Of a stretch of DNA of 64,000 bases, positions 43,319 through 54,300 are shown in pieces. Origin of the DNA: Magnolia sinica (taxonomy: Eukaryota > Streptophyta > Magnoliopsida > Magnoliales > Magnoliaceae); assembly GCF_029962835.1 (NCBI RefSeq), contig NC_080574.1, forward strand, positions 22,728,001-22,792,000, written 5' to 3'. Both the position numbers and the translations under genes were made by a program. The notes under the pieces were generated by a model. It had not been told where the DNA came from and searched no databases. It worked only from the letters and a program-made list of their open reading frames with translations. Each line of letters opens with the position of its first letter. The first letter of the stretch is position 1.

Positions 43319-44380
43319 AGCTACTCAGTAGGCAATTTGCTTTCCTCTTTCATATTCCAAGCTAAAGCCCACGACGCCTCTTCTTCTAAGCTCCTCTATT
43401 TCTCTCCTCGCTAAAGCTTTGAAATCCCTCTCTCTCTCTCTCACCTCCCAAGCCCTGATCTCTTTATAACTTTCGCCAATCATCGTTTCTGCCCAAAACG
43501 CCAAATTTTCGTCAAGATCCTCCCGATGCTATTCTTACCTTATAAATACTGAATAACAGGATCAACACACAAGGTCTCCCTGGACCAACCTACACCGCCT
43601 TGTGTCCATTGCTGTAACTAGACTTAAACATGTCCTTCTCTCTCTCTCTCTCTCTCTCTCCACAAAAGAAGAGGAAAGATGTGTCATCGCTTGCTATATG
43701 TTTGTATCTTAGCCTTTTCACATCATCGTGCAATATATCGTAAATGTCGTGTGTCTGAGTGGATGCTTGTATGTCTTATAGAGCCATGGAAGTCACTTAC
43801 CTGTTTTGTTTGGAGGAAGGAATTCACCTGTAAATCACTTACAGGCAAATTTGCCAGGAAACTTCCAAGGGCTTGGGGTGAGAAATTACTTCCCCGTAAG
43901 TGACTTAGGGCCTGTTTGGATGCCTATAAGTTCTTTAAGTTGTTAAGTTGTAAGGGACTTACAAACAAGTGACTTCCAGGTGACTATTTGGATGTAAGCT
44001 GTAAGTTATTTACAGGTAAATTGGTTTTTGTATTTGGGTAGCCTATAAGTTACTCATAGGTAAGAAGTTGTATATTTACAGCCAAGTATAACTTGAAATA
44101 GGGAATCATTTCAAGATGTCATGATCACATGAAAAATCTTGATACCAAATGTATCATTTTGTTAAGCCCGTTAAGAGGAATATTTAAGCTAATTATTACG
44201 ATATTCCATGCTAGGCCATTTTTGATACTTTAGTTGTACACGGTGTAGTGCAGCCCCGTAGCTCCCCTACACCTTGGCATATCTACAAAAACATGAGACT
44301 CATCCATTTGGTGGGCCCAATCACATAGATACACCGATGCTTAGAAGTGGGTATCCATTTGTTTCACATAGCATGTTTGT
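43319..44380. other. Intergenic stretch with CT runs
   Basis: CT microsatellites occur at about 43430-43441 and 43637-43660. A TTAGGGCCTGTTTGGATG motif at 43905 resembles a Tourist-like terminus, with TAAGTCACTTAC-type internal repeats around it. Its partner end was not located. No gene is recognised. Confidence 0.4.
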
Positions 44381-44384
44381 GGCC

Positions 44385-44435
<51 letters not shown>
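44385..44435. repeat. (TA)n microsatellite
   Basis: About 25 uninterrupted AT units. It keeps short frames open on both strands and explains the poly-IleTyr translations. Confidence 0.95.
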
Positions 44436-44438
<3 letters not shown>

Positions 44439-44444
44439 CGTCAT

Positions 44445-44905
44445 GGGAACTTCCCATGAGGTTGAGCTGTGTGGACCCCGCCATGATGTGTGTCGAACAT
44501 CTACCCTGTCAACCAGATGCACCATTCCATGGTGGGACATAGGCTTAAAAATTAAGTCAATCCAGTACTTTGGTGGGCCACACCGCATACAATAGTTGAG
44601 AGGGTTTACCCTCCCATTAAAACATTCATAACCATTTATTGGGTCTACTGAGATGTGGTTCACAAATCTAGACCATCCATTGTGTGTGTCCCACCTAGAT
44701 GAGGGGTCAGACCAAGTTTCAGCCGCATCCAAAACTCAGGTGGGCCCCCAACAAGTGCTTTTATATGTTTTAGACATGTCTTTACATGGTTTTAGATGGT
44801 ATGGCCCACCTAAATTCCATATACAGCTGATTTTTGGAATATCACATAATCCGAGAGGGATCCATCAAATGCATGGTGTTGATGTTCAACACACATTGAC
44901 CTCAA
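44445..44905. repeat. MITE-like element, GTGGGCCACACC / CAGGTGGGCC type
   Basis: Contains GGACCCCGCCATGATGTGTG, TGGTGGGCCACACCG, CTCAGGTGGGCCCCC and, at the right, GGTGTTGATGTTCAACACACA. It resembles 25255-25500 more than the main palindromic family. Boundaries are approximate. Confidence 0.4.
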
Positions 44906-44917
44906 TAGACTAGACCA

Positions 44918-45090
44918 TGGGGAGCTTTAACTGTGGACATTCAATCACCATAGTTTCTTGTGATGTGGCCCACCTGAGATTTGGATATACTTTATGTTCC
45001 GGCCTGGGCCCTAAAATGAGCTGGCAAAACTTATGGATGACACATATATATAAAAACACACACATTAGGGTGGGCCCCACTGTTATGGCC
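44918..45090. repeat. Palindromic MITE, right-half fragment
   Basis: Preserves GAGCTTTAACTGTGGACATTC, GATGTGGCCCACCTGAG, TGGGCCCTAAAATGAGCTGG and GGGTGGGCCCCACTGTTATGG. Confidence 0.5.
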
Positions 45091-45554
45091 CAATTGAATG
45101 AGTCTATCCCAATAAATGAAAAAGAAAACCACAACTCTAACTGCATGCATGCAAAGAAACAGAGAGGGAAAGAGAGACAGGTGCACGATAACCCTAATTG
45201 TAGAGGGGGAGAGAGGGAGGCGCACAACGCCATTGGAGAGAGAGAGAGCTTAGGGGAGCTTCTTCAATGGTCATAGGCTCGTGATAATGGAGGTGCGTTT
45301 CCCCCTCTTCCCCTCCTTTAAAAAACAGGCCTAGATAACATTCAATGAGAAAGGTCCATTCATCGTATCGTTTATGGTCCCACCTTTTTATTTTCCCTCA
45401 CAAGCCAATCAATGACGGAGCCCACAGGATGACCAGTTCGGATAATTCACGAGCCATGTGTACAACTGGCTGGAGGCACCAAAATGGCCAGCCATTCGCA
45501 GCAAGTGGTGGACGTACCAATGTGATTTCGTGTGAATCCGAGCTACCCAACATT
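45091..45554. other. Intergenic stretch, no gene recognised
   Basis: GAGAGA-rich runs at 45160-45250 are followed by sequence without any recognisable exon or repeat. Confidence 0.4.
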
Positions 45555-45740
45555 AGCATGCCCAAACGTAGCTGATCCATACATCAAGTGGGCCCCAGCA
45601 TTAGCATGCCTAAATGTAGTTGATCAGTACATCAGGTGGGCCCCAACATTAGCGTGCCTAAATGTAGCTGATCAGTCTATCAGGTGGGGCCCAGAATAAG
45701 CATGCCTGTATGTAGCTGATCAATACAAGATTGTTCATAA
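45555..45740 (+). repeat. 48-bp tandem repeat, four copies
   Basis: AGCATGCC(T/C)AAATGTAG then CTGATCA and CATCAGGTGGGCCC recur with starts at 45555, 45603, 45651 and 45699, exactly 48 bp apart. The last copy is partial. The GTGGGCCCC core also appears in nearby MITEs. Confidence 0.85.
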
Positions 45741-46122
45741 AAAAGGTAGGTCTAGTCCATTGACATGATGTTTGTATAGCATACGAAGACGCACAGAAAA
45801 GACCTAATGAATGGGCCAGATGGGTGATGTGGATGGCACCAGCTCCAAATTCAAATATGTGCATGGGAGGATTTCCATACAATGAATCAGTCCCCTGGAT
45901 CATTTGTCTTCTTCTACTTGGGGTTTTGTAAATGGGATGCAAGTACAACAAGTTATTTCAGTGGTCCAGTGGACTACTTAAATTCCCACTTGGGACCATC
46001 TGATCTTCATGCCACGAGTTTGGACCTGCACAATGAACGTCCCAGATCTAATACACATCGCAGTGGATCAGGCCAAATTCCATCGACCATCGTTGGACGC
46101 GGATTGCGTACTATGTAACTAA

Positions 46123-47300
46123 GGGCCCTTTTGGGTGGGTGGATTGGAAGGGATTGGATAGTATTAGAAGTTAAATCCTGGGATTGGCCGGGTGCCCCAA
46201 ACAGACTGTGTGATCTAATCCCGGGATATAACAATCCCATGGATCTTAAGACAATTCACTGACAACACCATCATTACTTTTAGGGCCTGTTTGGCTGGGC
46301 AGATTGGAAGGGATTGGAAGATAGAGCCTGGGATTGGGCAAGTATGCCAAAGAGACACGGGATCTTGATCCCAGGATATAGCAATCCCATGGATCTTAAG
46401 ACAGTCCACTGACATCACCATCATTACCTTTAAATCCCATCCAATCCACCTTAATCCCTTCAAAATTACCTGAGACGTGTTTGGTTCGAGAGATTAGAAG
46501 GTTTAATCTGGGGATTGACTGGGCGTGCCAAACAAACCCGATATTGCAATCCCAGGATATAACAATCCCATAGATCTTGCACCAATACACTGACGTAGCT
46601 ATCATTACCTTGAAATCCGTGCAATCTACTCTAATACTATCCAATCCCATCCAATCTGCGCGGCCAAATAGGCCCTTAAATCCCATCCCATCCACCCTAA
46701 TCCGTTCAAATTTGCAAGGGACGTGTTTGGTTTGAAGGATTGGAAGAGATGGGAAGGTTTAATCCCAGGATTGGCCAGATGTGCCAAACAGACTCGATAT
46801 AGCAATCCGGGGATATAGCAGTCCAATGGATCTTAAGACAATCCATTGACAATACCATCATTACCTTGAAATCCATGCCATCCGCCCTAATACCATTCAT
46901 TCCCTTCCAATCCTGGATTGGAAGGCATTGGATGGTATTGGAAGTGATTGGAAGTTAAATCCTAGGATTGGCCGAGCGTGCCAAATAGAGTCGGTGATCT
47001 GATCCCAATCCCATGGATCTTAAGACAATCCACTGACAACACCATCATTACCTTTAAATCCCATCCAATCCACCCTATTCCGTTCAAATTTGCTTGGGAC
47101 GTGTTTGGTTTAAGGGATTGGAACGGATGGGAAGGTTTAATCCTGGGATTGGCCGGGGCGTGCCAAACAGACTCGATATAGCAATCCCATGGATCTCAAG
47201 ACAATCCATTGGAAACACCGTCATGACCTAGAAATCCATGCCATCCACCTTAGTACCATTAAATCCCTTCCAATCCCCCTCCACGTGGCCATACGGGCCC
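46123..47300. mobile_element. Tourist-like element with internal tandem repeats, TAA flanks
   Basis: Left terminus GGGCCCTTTTGGGTGG at 46123, right terminus CCATACGGGCCC ending at 47300, and TAA on both sides (46120-46122, 47301-47303). The interior is a degenerate array of about six copies (150-250 bp apart) of a unit with GTTTGG, GGGATTGG, GCCAAACAGACTCGATATAG, CAATCCCATGGATCTTAAGA and CATCATTACCTTTAAATCC. It is non-coding. Confidence 0.7.
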
Positions 47301-47303
47301 TAA

Positions 47304-47894
47304 GGGCGTGTTTCTGCAGGGGGTAGAAGGGATTAGGTTGCATGGAATTGCATCTGGTCACGTGCCAATTCCAATCCATGTTCAGAAAGAATGGAATAGT
47401 TGCATATGAATTGCATTGGATCCTATGCCAATTTCACTCAAAGTTAGTAAGTTGTGTAGGTCCCACCATGATGTGTGGGCTATATCCACACCGTCCACCC
47501 ATTTTTTGAGATTATTTTAGAGCATGTGCCAAAAAATCAGGTAAATCTAAAGCTCAAGAGGACCCCACCATAGAAAATAATGGGGATTGAATACTTACCG
47601 TTGAAAACTTCTTTGAGGCCACATAAGTTTTGGATCTGCCTCATTTTTAGGCTCATGTTATAAAATGAGGTTACAAAACAAATGAAGGGCTTAGATATAA
47701 CACATGTGTTTTATTCTCAATAATTTCAATTGATGGTGGGTATATCCATTCAATGTACTACCGTATTACCACCAAATCATAGAATTAATTTTATTCCTTG
47801 GCAACGGGGGACAACCCTTGCCATGGGTAATAATTATGTTTTTTTGAATTCCATCCCGCCTAATCCCTTCTAATCCCACCGCCCAAACAGGCCC
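47304..47894 (+). mobile_element. Tourist-like element, arm 1 of an inverted pair
   Basis: Runs from GGGCGTGTTTCTGCAGGGG to CGCCCAAACAGGCCC with TAA on both sides. Internal landmarks are TTGTGTAGGTCCCACCATG, TATCCACACCGTCCACCC, GATTGAATACTTACCG and GGTGGGTATATCC. It is homologous in reverse orientation to the next element. Confidence 0.75.
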
Positions 47895-47897
47895 TAA

Positions 47898-48497
47898 GGG
47901 CTTGTTTCACCGGGCCGATCCCACGGTATTAGTTGGGATGGGATTCAAAAAACATCATTTTTGCCCATGGCAGGGACCGTCCCTGTTACCATAGGATAAG
48001 CTTAATTCCCTATTTTGTTTGTAACACGGTGGTACATTGAAAGGATATACCCACCATCATTTGAAACTATTGATAATAACACACGTGATATATCTAAACT
48101 GTTTATTTGTTTTATAACCTCATTTTATGGCATGAGCCTAAAATTGAGGCAGATCCAAAACTTATGTAGCCCCAAAGAATTTTTCAACGGTAAGTATTCA
48201 ATCCCCATTGCTTTCTATGGTGGGGTCCACTTGAGCTTTAGATCTACCTGATTTTTTGGCCCATGCTCTAAAATGATCTCAAAAAATGGGTGGATGGTGT
48301 GGATATAGCCCACACATCATGGTGGGACCTACACAACTTGCTAACGTTGAGTGTTATTAGCACGGGACCCAAAACGATTCTATGCAGCCTACTTCCAAGC
48401 TTTTCCGCTCTTCCTAAACATGGGGTGGAATTGGCACGGGACCAGATGCAATTCCATCCCACCTAAGCCCATCTAATCCAGCCCGCCAAACAGGCCC
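47898..48497 (-). mobile_element. Tourist-like element, arm 2 of an inverted pair
   Basis: Runs from GGGCTTGTTTCACCGGGC to GCCAAACAGGCCC, flanked by TAA (47895-47897, 48498-48500). Its interior is the reverse complement of 47304-47894 (GGATATACCCACC, CGGTAAGTATTCAATC, GGATGGTGTGGATATAGCC, CATGGTGGGACCTACACAA). Only one TAA separates the two elements. Confidence 0.75.
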
Positions 48498-48609
48498 TAA
48501 GTGCGCTATGGTGTACTGAGTAAACTCCATGGGGCCATGCCCTAAAACGAGCAGAAAAACGGAGTTCATGCACCGAAACGAGCGGCGTGAATACGCCACA
48601 TACAGCATC

Positions 48610-48990
48610 CGTGCCCTCTAAAGAGTAAACTCAATGGGCCCACTGTCATATACGTGTCTTATACATGCCGTCTATCCATTTTTTTCCAGATCAGGGCGTG
48701 ATACTGGGTCACATCACAAGAAGCAAGTTACTGTTTAAAAATCAATGGGGCCAGAGGACCAAAACAAACAAACATCACCGTAAGCCATAGGAAGGTTTCA
48801 ACGGTGGACGTAATCATCCACCGTTTCTCATGGTACACTTGAACTTTGGATATACTTCAAAATTTGGATCATGCCCCAAAATGAGCTGAAAAAACGGATG
48901 GACGGTGTGGATAAAAGACACATAATCTGTGGGCCCTACAGTGTTTAGTACCAGAGCGTACTGAGTTAGTACGCAGTCCGCGTCCTCCAT
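48610..48990. mobile_element. Palindromic MITE just upstream of the Der-like gene
   Basis: The left end has AGAGTAAACTCAATGGGCCCA and the right end TGTGGGCCCTACAGTG then GCGTACTGAGTTAGTACGC. Internal landmarks are CATGCCGTCTATCC, CAACGGTGGACG and GGACGGTGTGGATAAAAG. It lies within a few hundred bp of the presumed transcription start of the Der-like gene. Confidence 0.55.
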
Positions 48991-49009
48991 CGTTGAGGAA
49001 ATTGGCGCG

Positions 49010-49103
49010 CTGCGCTCAGGTTAGGTCTCCCAAGCTTGCTTCCTGTCATCAGCAGTAGCACCACTCTTACCCAAAAACCCCTTTTGAATCTCCACAAGAC
49101 AAG
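49010..49103 (+). other. Possible 5'UTR exon of the Der-like GTPase gene
   Basis: A leader-like segment ends at the donor CACAAGACAAG|GTAGATC and could splice to the acceptor TTGTGGCAG at 51359, placing the ATG 13 nt into the next exon. No TATA box is obvious. The start of transcription is unknown. Confidence 0.4.
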
Positions 49104-49105
49104 GT

Positions 49106-49107
<2 letters not shown>

Positions 49108-49155
<48 letters not shown>
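49108..49155 (+). repeat. (CT)n microsatellite
   Basis: About 23 CT units directly follow the putative leader donor. This is common near plant transcription starts. Confidence 0.9.
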
Positions 49156-49159
<4 letters not shown>

Positions 49160-51359
49160 ATGTCGATTGAAACCGCTGCTTCGAGTCCTTGGAGAAGAAG
49201 AGTTTTTATAAGCTGTTTACATAATTACATTCGTACCTTTCCTATTCACTTTCAAAATTCCCATAGTTTCCGCCAAAAATGGAAACATGGAAATGAAAAG
49301 AAAAGAAATTCTCTTGATCAAATGTCCGAAGTCAGAAAATCCTAAAATGGGTTCGTCAGATTTTTCCAAATTTGTTTTTATTTGATCTAATTTTAGCATT
49401 TGAATGCTGAGATTCACATTTTATATATTTACTATGAAGCTATTTTATTTTATTTTATTTATTTTAAAAGATTTTTGGAATTTTTAGTGCTGATCATTCT
49501 CAAATCTGACACTCTTTGCTGCGCTTAATTTTCATTTGAATCCATTTGTTAACTCATATTTTGTAAACCTGTGATTGGCTTTTCTTGTGATATCAAAGTC
49601 AGTTGTTCGTTGTTACCTTAGGATTCCCGCATGTTACTTTGTCTTGGCACTTAACAATGCCCATGTTGTGGCAATTCCACCCAGAAGGTAATGGGTTACT
49701 ACTACAGCACGTCCTTGTACAATGCTCAGGGCTCTTGGCTGAGTACCAGGAGCAATTTTTAATTTGTAATGAGCCTGGAGTTTGGACACTTTGACAATCA
49801 ATGCAACATGGCACTGTAGAACATGCATAGCCTTTTCGTTGTGCTCAATTGATGTCAATGAAAAGTGTTGTATGCTACGTACATTAAGACTTAGTGGTAG
49901 ACTCACACCTGTTGCCGTGCCTCCGTGGTAGGACTCTCTGGAGTTTCAACACGAGGTGGTGCAAAAGTGTGAGTGTGTGAGTTTTTTTTTTTTTTTTTTT
50001 TTGGGGTGGTGGTGGGAATTGGGGTTGGGCATACGAATCTTTTTCCGCCATTTGACTCTTTAAAGGACCGTATCCTCAGTTATACCATAGGTCAGCAAAT
50101 CTTCTCCCTACCTCCATCCATGTCCTTTTGGACCTTCCCCCTGCCCTTTATAACCTTGTACACTCTTAATCATGTCAATATATCATCTTTCTACCTCCAC
50201 CCATGTCCTTTTGGCCGTTATGGCTCCCGTAATGGCTGTTAAAACTATACACCAGTTAAAATTTTGTTTTCGAAGGGAGGAAAAGGTATCAGCCCCATAT
50301 CAGATTGTTAGGGTCCTGTATCAGCCCATTATGGCCATTACAGTTCTGTAATGGGCGATTTTTTTTTCAAAGGGGGCATTACAACACTGTCTTGCCTAAT
50401 GGATTTCACTATGAACTAGCCGTAATAGTTATGACTGTTACGTAACAGTTTTTTAATACCATGCTCTCAAGACTCCCTTCTTTCCACCCACCAGATTATC
50501 AATGAATATCCTTCATAAAGTTCCCTTTTCGATGCAATGCTTTTTCATGTTTCAACCATTTAAAAATATTTTTTCTTGTTTTTTTGCCTAAACAGGATTG
50601 AACAGGCCTTTCTAATAGTTAGACAAAGAGCTCTCATTCCATGCCTTCCAGCTTGCTCTCATGATATCAAGCACAATTCTTAGCAGCTCTTTTGTTGGGC
50701 CTTGGCATGGATGGTACATGGACAAAAAGTTACGCCTACTAGACATTCCTATCTATTTGACCGATGTCTACTTAGGCAAAGCTAGAGAACATAAATGTTT
50801 AATAGTCAGAGGAAAATTGATGGATAGAATTGTCTGATAGTCCTTTCTTCTTCTTCTTTTTATTATTATTATTTTTTATTTTTTATAATAATTATTTAGT
50901 AAACACAAACCTTGAGCTATGGTAATGCTCTGGCAGAGTATCTTGTAGTAACTGTCGTTAGGGCTCTATTTGGCCCATTTCCCCATCCATAACGTTCAGC
51001 ACACAGTAATAGGAAGGCAGGAAGAAGATTTTTATTTTTTGAAAGGATAGGAAAGAAGGGAGAAGATGAATTTGAAAGTTTAATTCTTTTACTAATTTAT
51101 TTCTTCTGAACTGTCCTAAAAAAATATTCTTGAATCGCAAATAATTTCTTTCCCAAAGTTTTCCCATATCATCAAATTATCATGATTCATAAAGAAAAGA
51201 AATCTTCTGATACTTGAACTTTTGTAACTACAGCAGTCTGTTGACTCATATTCAACTTCAAATTGCAGATACATGTGCCTGGTTGTAATAATGTAGAAAA
51301 ATCCTGAGCTACTCATTATGTTTATGCAAGTGGATCCAGTTCTCTGCTTGTTGTGGCAG
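49156..51359 (+). other. Probable leader intron of the Der-like gene
   Basis: No convincing coding exon lies here. A 61-codon frame at 49160-49345 lacks support. The stretch holds a 20-T run at 49983-50002 and a MITE-like block at about 50210-50456. The branch and acceptor region CTGCTTGTTGTGGCAG closes it. Confidence 0.45.
50210..50456. repeat. MITE-like element related to the GGCCGTAACGG family
   Basis: Contains GGCCGTTATGGCTCCCGTAA, CAGCCCATTATGGCCATTAC, GACTGTTACGTAACAG and TTTTAATACC at the right, as in the MITEs at 59278-59527 and 62171-62387. The left terminus is not clear. Confidence 0.5.
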
Positions 51360-51372
51360 CATCAACTCTAGC

Positions 51373-54300
51373 ATGGCCCAGTCCTGGGTTCGAGCCCTTT
51401 GGGTCCGAAGGTGTAAAGGTTTTGGTACTCTCAGCTGCAGGTTACGTACCAAAGTAAAAAATGAAAGTGAACCTTCGGCAGAAAGGAATCTCATCAGTCC
51501 CTCGGGGCATCATGTTGGTAAGCTCTTTTCGCTGTACTGATTGAAATTCTGATCAATTTCTTCTGTGCTTCTAAAAGGACCATGATCATGCTCTCAGGGT
51601 CATTGTCCAGGCCTACCTTATTTGCGACTGGGGTATGCAAAATATTATCACCAGGACTAAATTCTAGGCCAATCTCAGCTCCTTGGCAATTTCTGGCTGT
51701 AGAAGGGTTTTGCCAAGTTGCAAAGGAAAATAGAGATTTGCAGGTATCGAGTGAAAATCATCAAGTTGTTGAAGACGCTTTATCAAGTTCTTGTGAACCT
51801 AGCACTTCAAGCACTGAATTCACAAAATCTTTTGCTTCTGATGCCAACGTACCCAAAGCTAAAAGTAGACGAAAGAAATCAATGGTGGAGTTCAGCAAAG
51901 TTGATGCTGATCTGCTTCCGACTGTTATTTTAGTTGGACGTCCGAATGTGGGCAAATCAGCACTCTTTAATCGGTGAGGGAGCAGGTTGTTGTTGTTTTT
52001 TTTTTTTTTTTTGTTGTTTGGGTTTTGGGTGCGGCTTTTGGTATGATTTTCGCAAGATACTTATGCCTTACGGGTTTAAGTGTAGCTTACTTTTGTTTAT
52101 GCTCATTTAGTTTAATTCGGAGGAGAGAGGCTCTTGTATACAACACCCCTGATGATCACGTCACTCGCGATATACGTGAAGGCATTGCAAAATTGGGCGA
52201 TCTGCGGTTTAGAGTATTGGACTCTGCTGGCTTGGAAATGGCAGCAACTTCAGGAAGTATTCTTAGTAGAACTGCAGAAATGACTGGAAATGTGATAGCA
52301 CGGTCTCAATTTGCAATCTTCTTGATAGATGCGAGGTTTGTTTGATTTCAAAGAACTGCCCGTGTCTTGCTACATGCTACATTATCATCATCATCTTGCA
52401 GTAAGTGCTCATTTTGGCACTTTTTTCCTCACCAGAGATGGACTTCAGCCTCTAGATTTGGAAGTTGGGAAGTGGTTGCGCAAGCATGCTTCAGGAATTA
52501 GTACTATCTTGGTGCTGAATAAATCTGAATCACTTGATGACCGAATCGGGTTACTTACTGCAGCAACTGGGGAAGCCCATTCTTTAGGATTCGGGGATCC
52601 TGTTGCAATATCTGCAGAGACTGGGTTGGGTATGGTTGATCTTTATGAAGCTCTCTGTCCTCTTCTTGAGGATTATATGCTTCAAACTTTGAATGGTAAG
52701 ATTCCTGTCTCTTAGATTTGATGCTGCTGGATTGAGACAAGCCAATGCTTGTCTAGCCTTTTAGTGTGCCTGATGCTATAGTATCATTACAATATAACTC
52801 GTTTGCTTCTGCCTCTTTTTTCATGTGGATCTATGAAAAGAGGGCGACAAATGAGATCTAAGTATTGTAAAGTGTAAAAAAAAAATGAGGATGCTGAGTT
52901 CAAGATTAAGAGTCAAATGCAAATAGATACATATGTGCTGAATATGTGCTCCAGTACCAGTAAAGATACTGCAGGTGAGACTCAAAATCGTTGTGAAGCA
53001 TGACCATTTTTGGGGCACCATCTACACAGTATTCCTTAACGATACTGCAGGTGAGACTCAAAATCTTTGTAAAACATTACAATATTTGGGGCAGTCTCCA
53101 GACTCTCCACAGTATTCCTTCTAAAGAGAAAGTGACTATCTATTAAAATGTAAATTGTTAACAATTCTACTGTAACTGAATGAGCCTAGTTTTGTGCCTG
53201 TATGATCCTTGGTGAACTTGAAGACATCTTATCATGACAAGCTTGCAGACCCTTCTTAAATTCCATGTCCACTTTGAAGGCCTCATCATATAATGAATCA
53301 TCATAATAAAATGAGGACTCAAATAATGTCCAATGGCATGCTGAGGTGAAGGAGTTGGCAATTATAATGTTTTCTGTGATTTTCCAAGTAGGTTCTTCCT
53401 TGATGTCATTAAGTTTTCTTGCTGAAAAACACAACTCGCCAGACATTTTCCTTATGCGTGATTTAGTGTATCAATTGATTCAGTGGTTTTTGTTTGATCA
53501 CTATATCTGGGTAGGGAACCACAGTCGGTGGAGGGAGCTAGTATCCTAGTAAATTTCTTAGACATTGTTACTTCATTCTTTTCTGTACTAGAACTAACTC
53601 TTTGGAGCTAAACCAACAGCTTCGGCCTGAGTAAGATTGATTGTCTGAGTTTAAAATTTTCTTTTACTAAAAGGTTTGTTGGCAACGGCATACCATTTTA
53701 GAGCTTTATGAAGAAATATTATCTTGTATCTGTCTGATTGTTGTCTTCCGTGGCTTTATATTTCTTTCAGGGATTGTTTCCTTCTGAGAATCTGTACATT
53801 TTCTTTGACCTCCATTGACCACTAAGCTTCATTTCATTCTCTGTTGCAGATAAACTCATCAAGGATAATAGTTCCTCAGAGGTTGAGGATACCTCAGAAG
53901 AGGCTAAGTTACCTTTGCAGTTGGCAATTGTAGGACGGCCCAATGTTGGAAAGTCTACACTGCTGAATGCATTGCTACAAGAAGATCGAGTTCTGGTTGG
54001 TCCAGAAGCTGGTTTGACCAGAGATTCTGTTAGAGCTCAGTTCGAATTCCAAGGAAGAACCATATACCTGGTATGATGTCTTTGTGCTTTGATGATATAG
54101 TTTTACCATTTTCTTTAGAGTGATAGCTTGATACATCATACATGCACATTTTGTTGGTTCATTCTGATATAAACACAGTATCAGAAAGTATCATTGATCA
54201 CTTTCTTCCAAAATAATTCTAAAGAAATTCAACATTATACCAAGATCTAATATTGGAATGAGTTGTACCATATTGGGAATGTGTCACAAAAAATCACATG

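Noticed and set aside
44274..44732. Frames containing (IY)n
   Set aside because: Caused by the (TA)n microsatellite and flanking MITE sequence.
46007..46900. Series of 60-100-codon minus-strand frames
   Set aside because: They are translations of the internal repeats of the Tourist-like element.
49160..49345. 61-codon ORF just after the CT run, candidate first coding exon of the Der-like gene
   Set aside because: It ends in a stop and no donor would join it in phase to 51360; the ATG at 51373 gives a better presequence.
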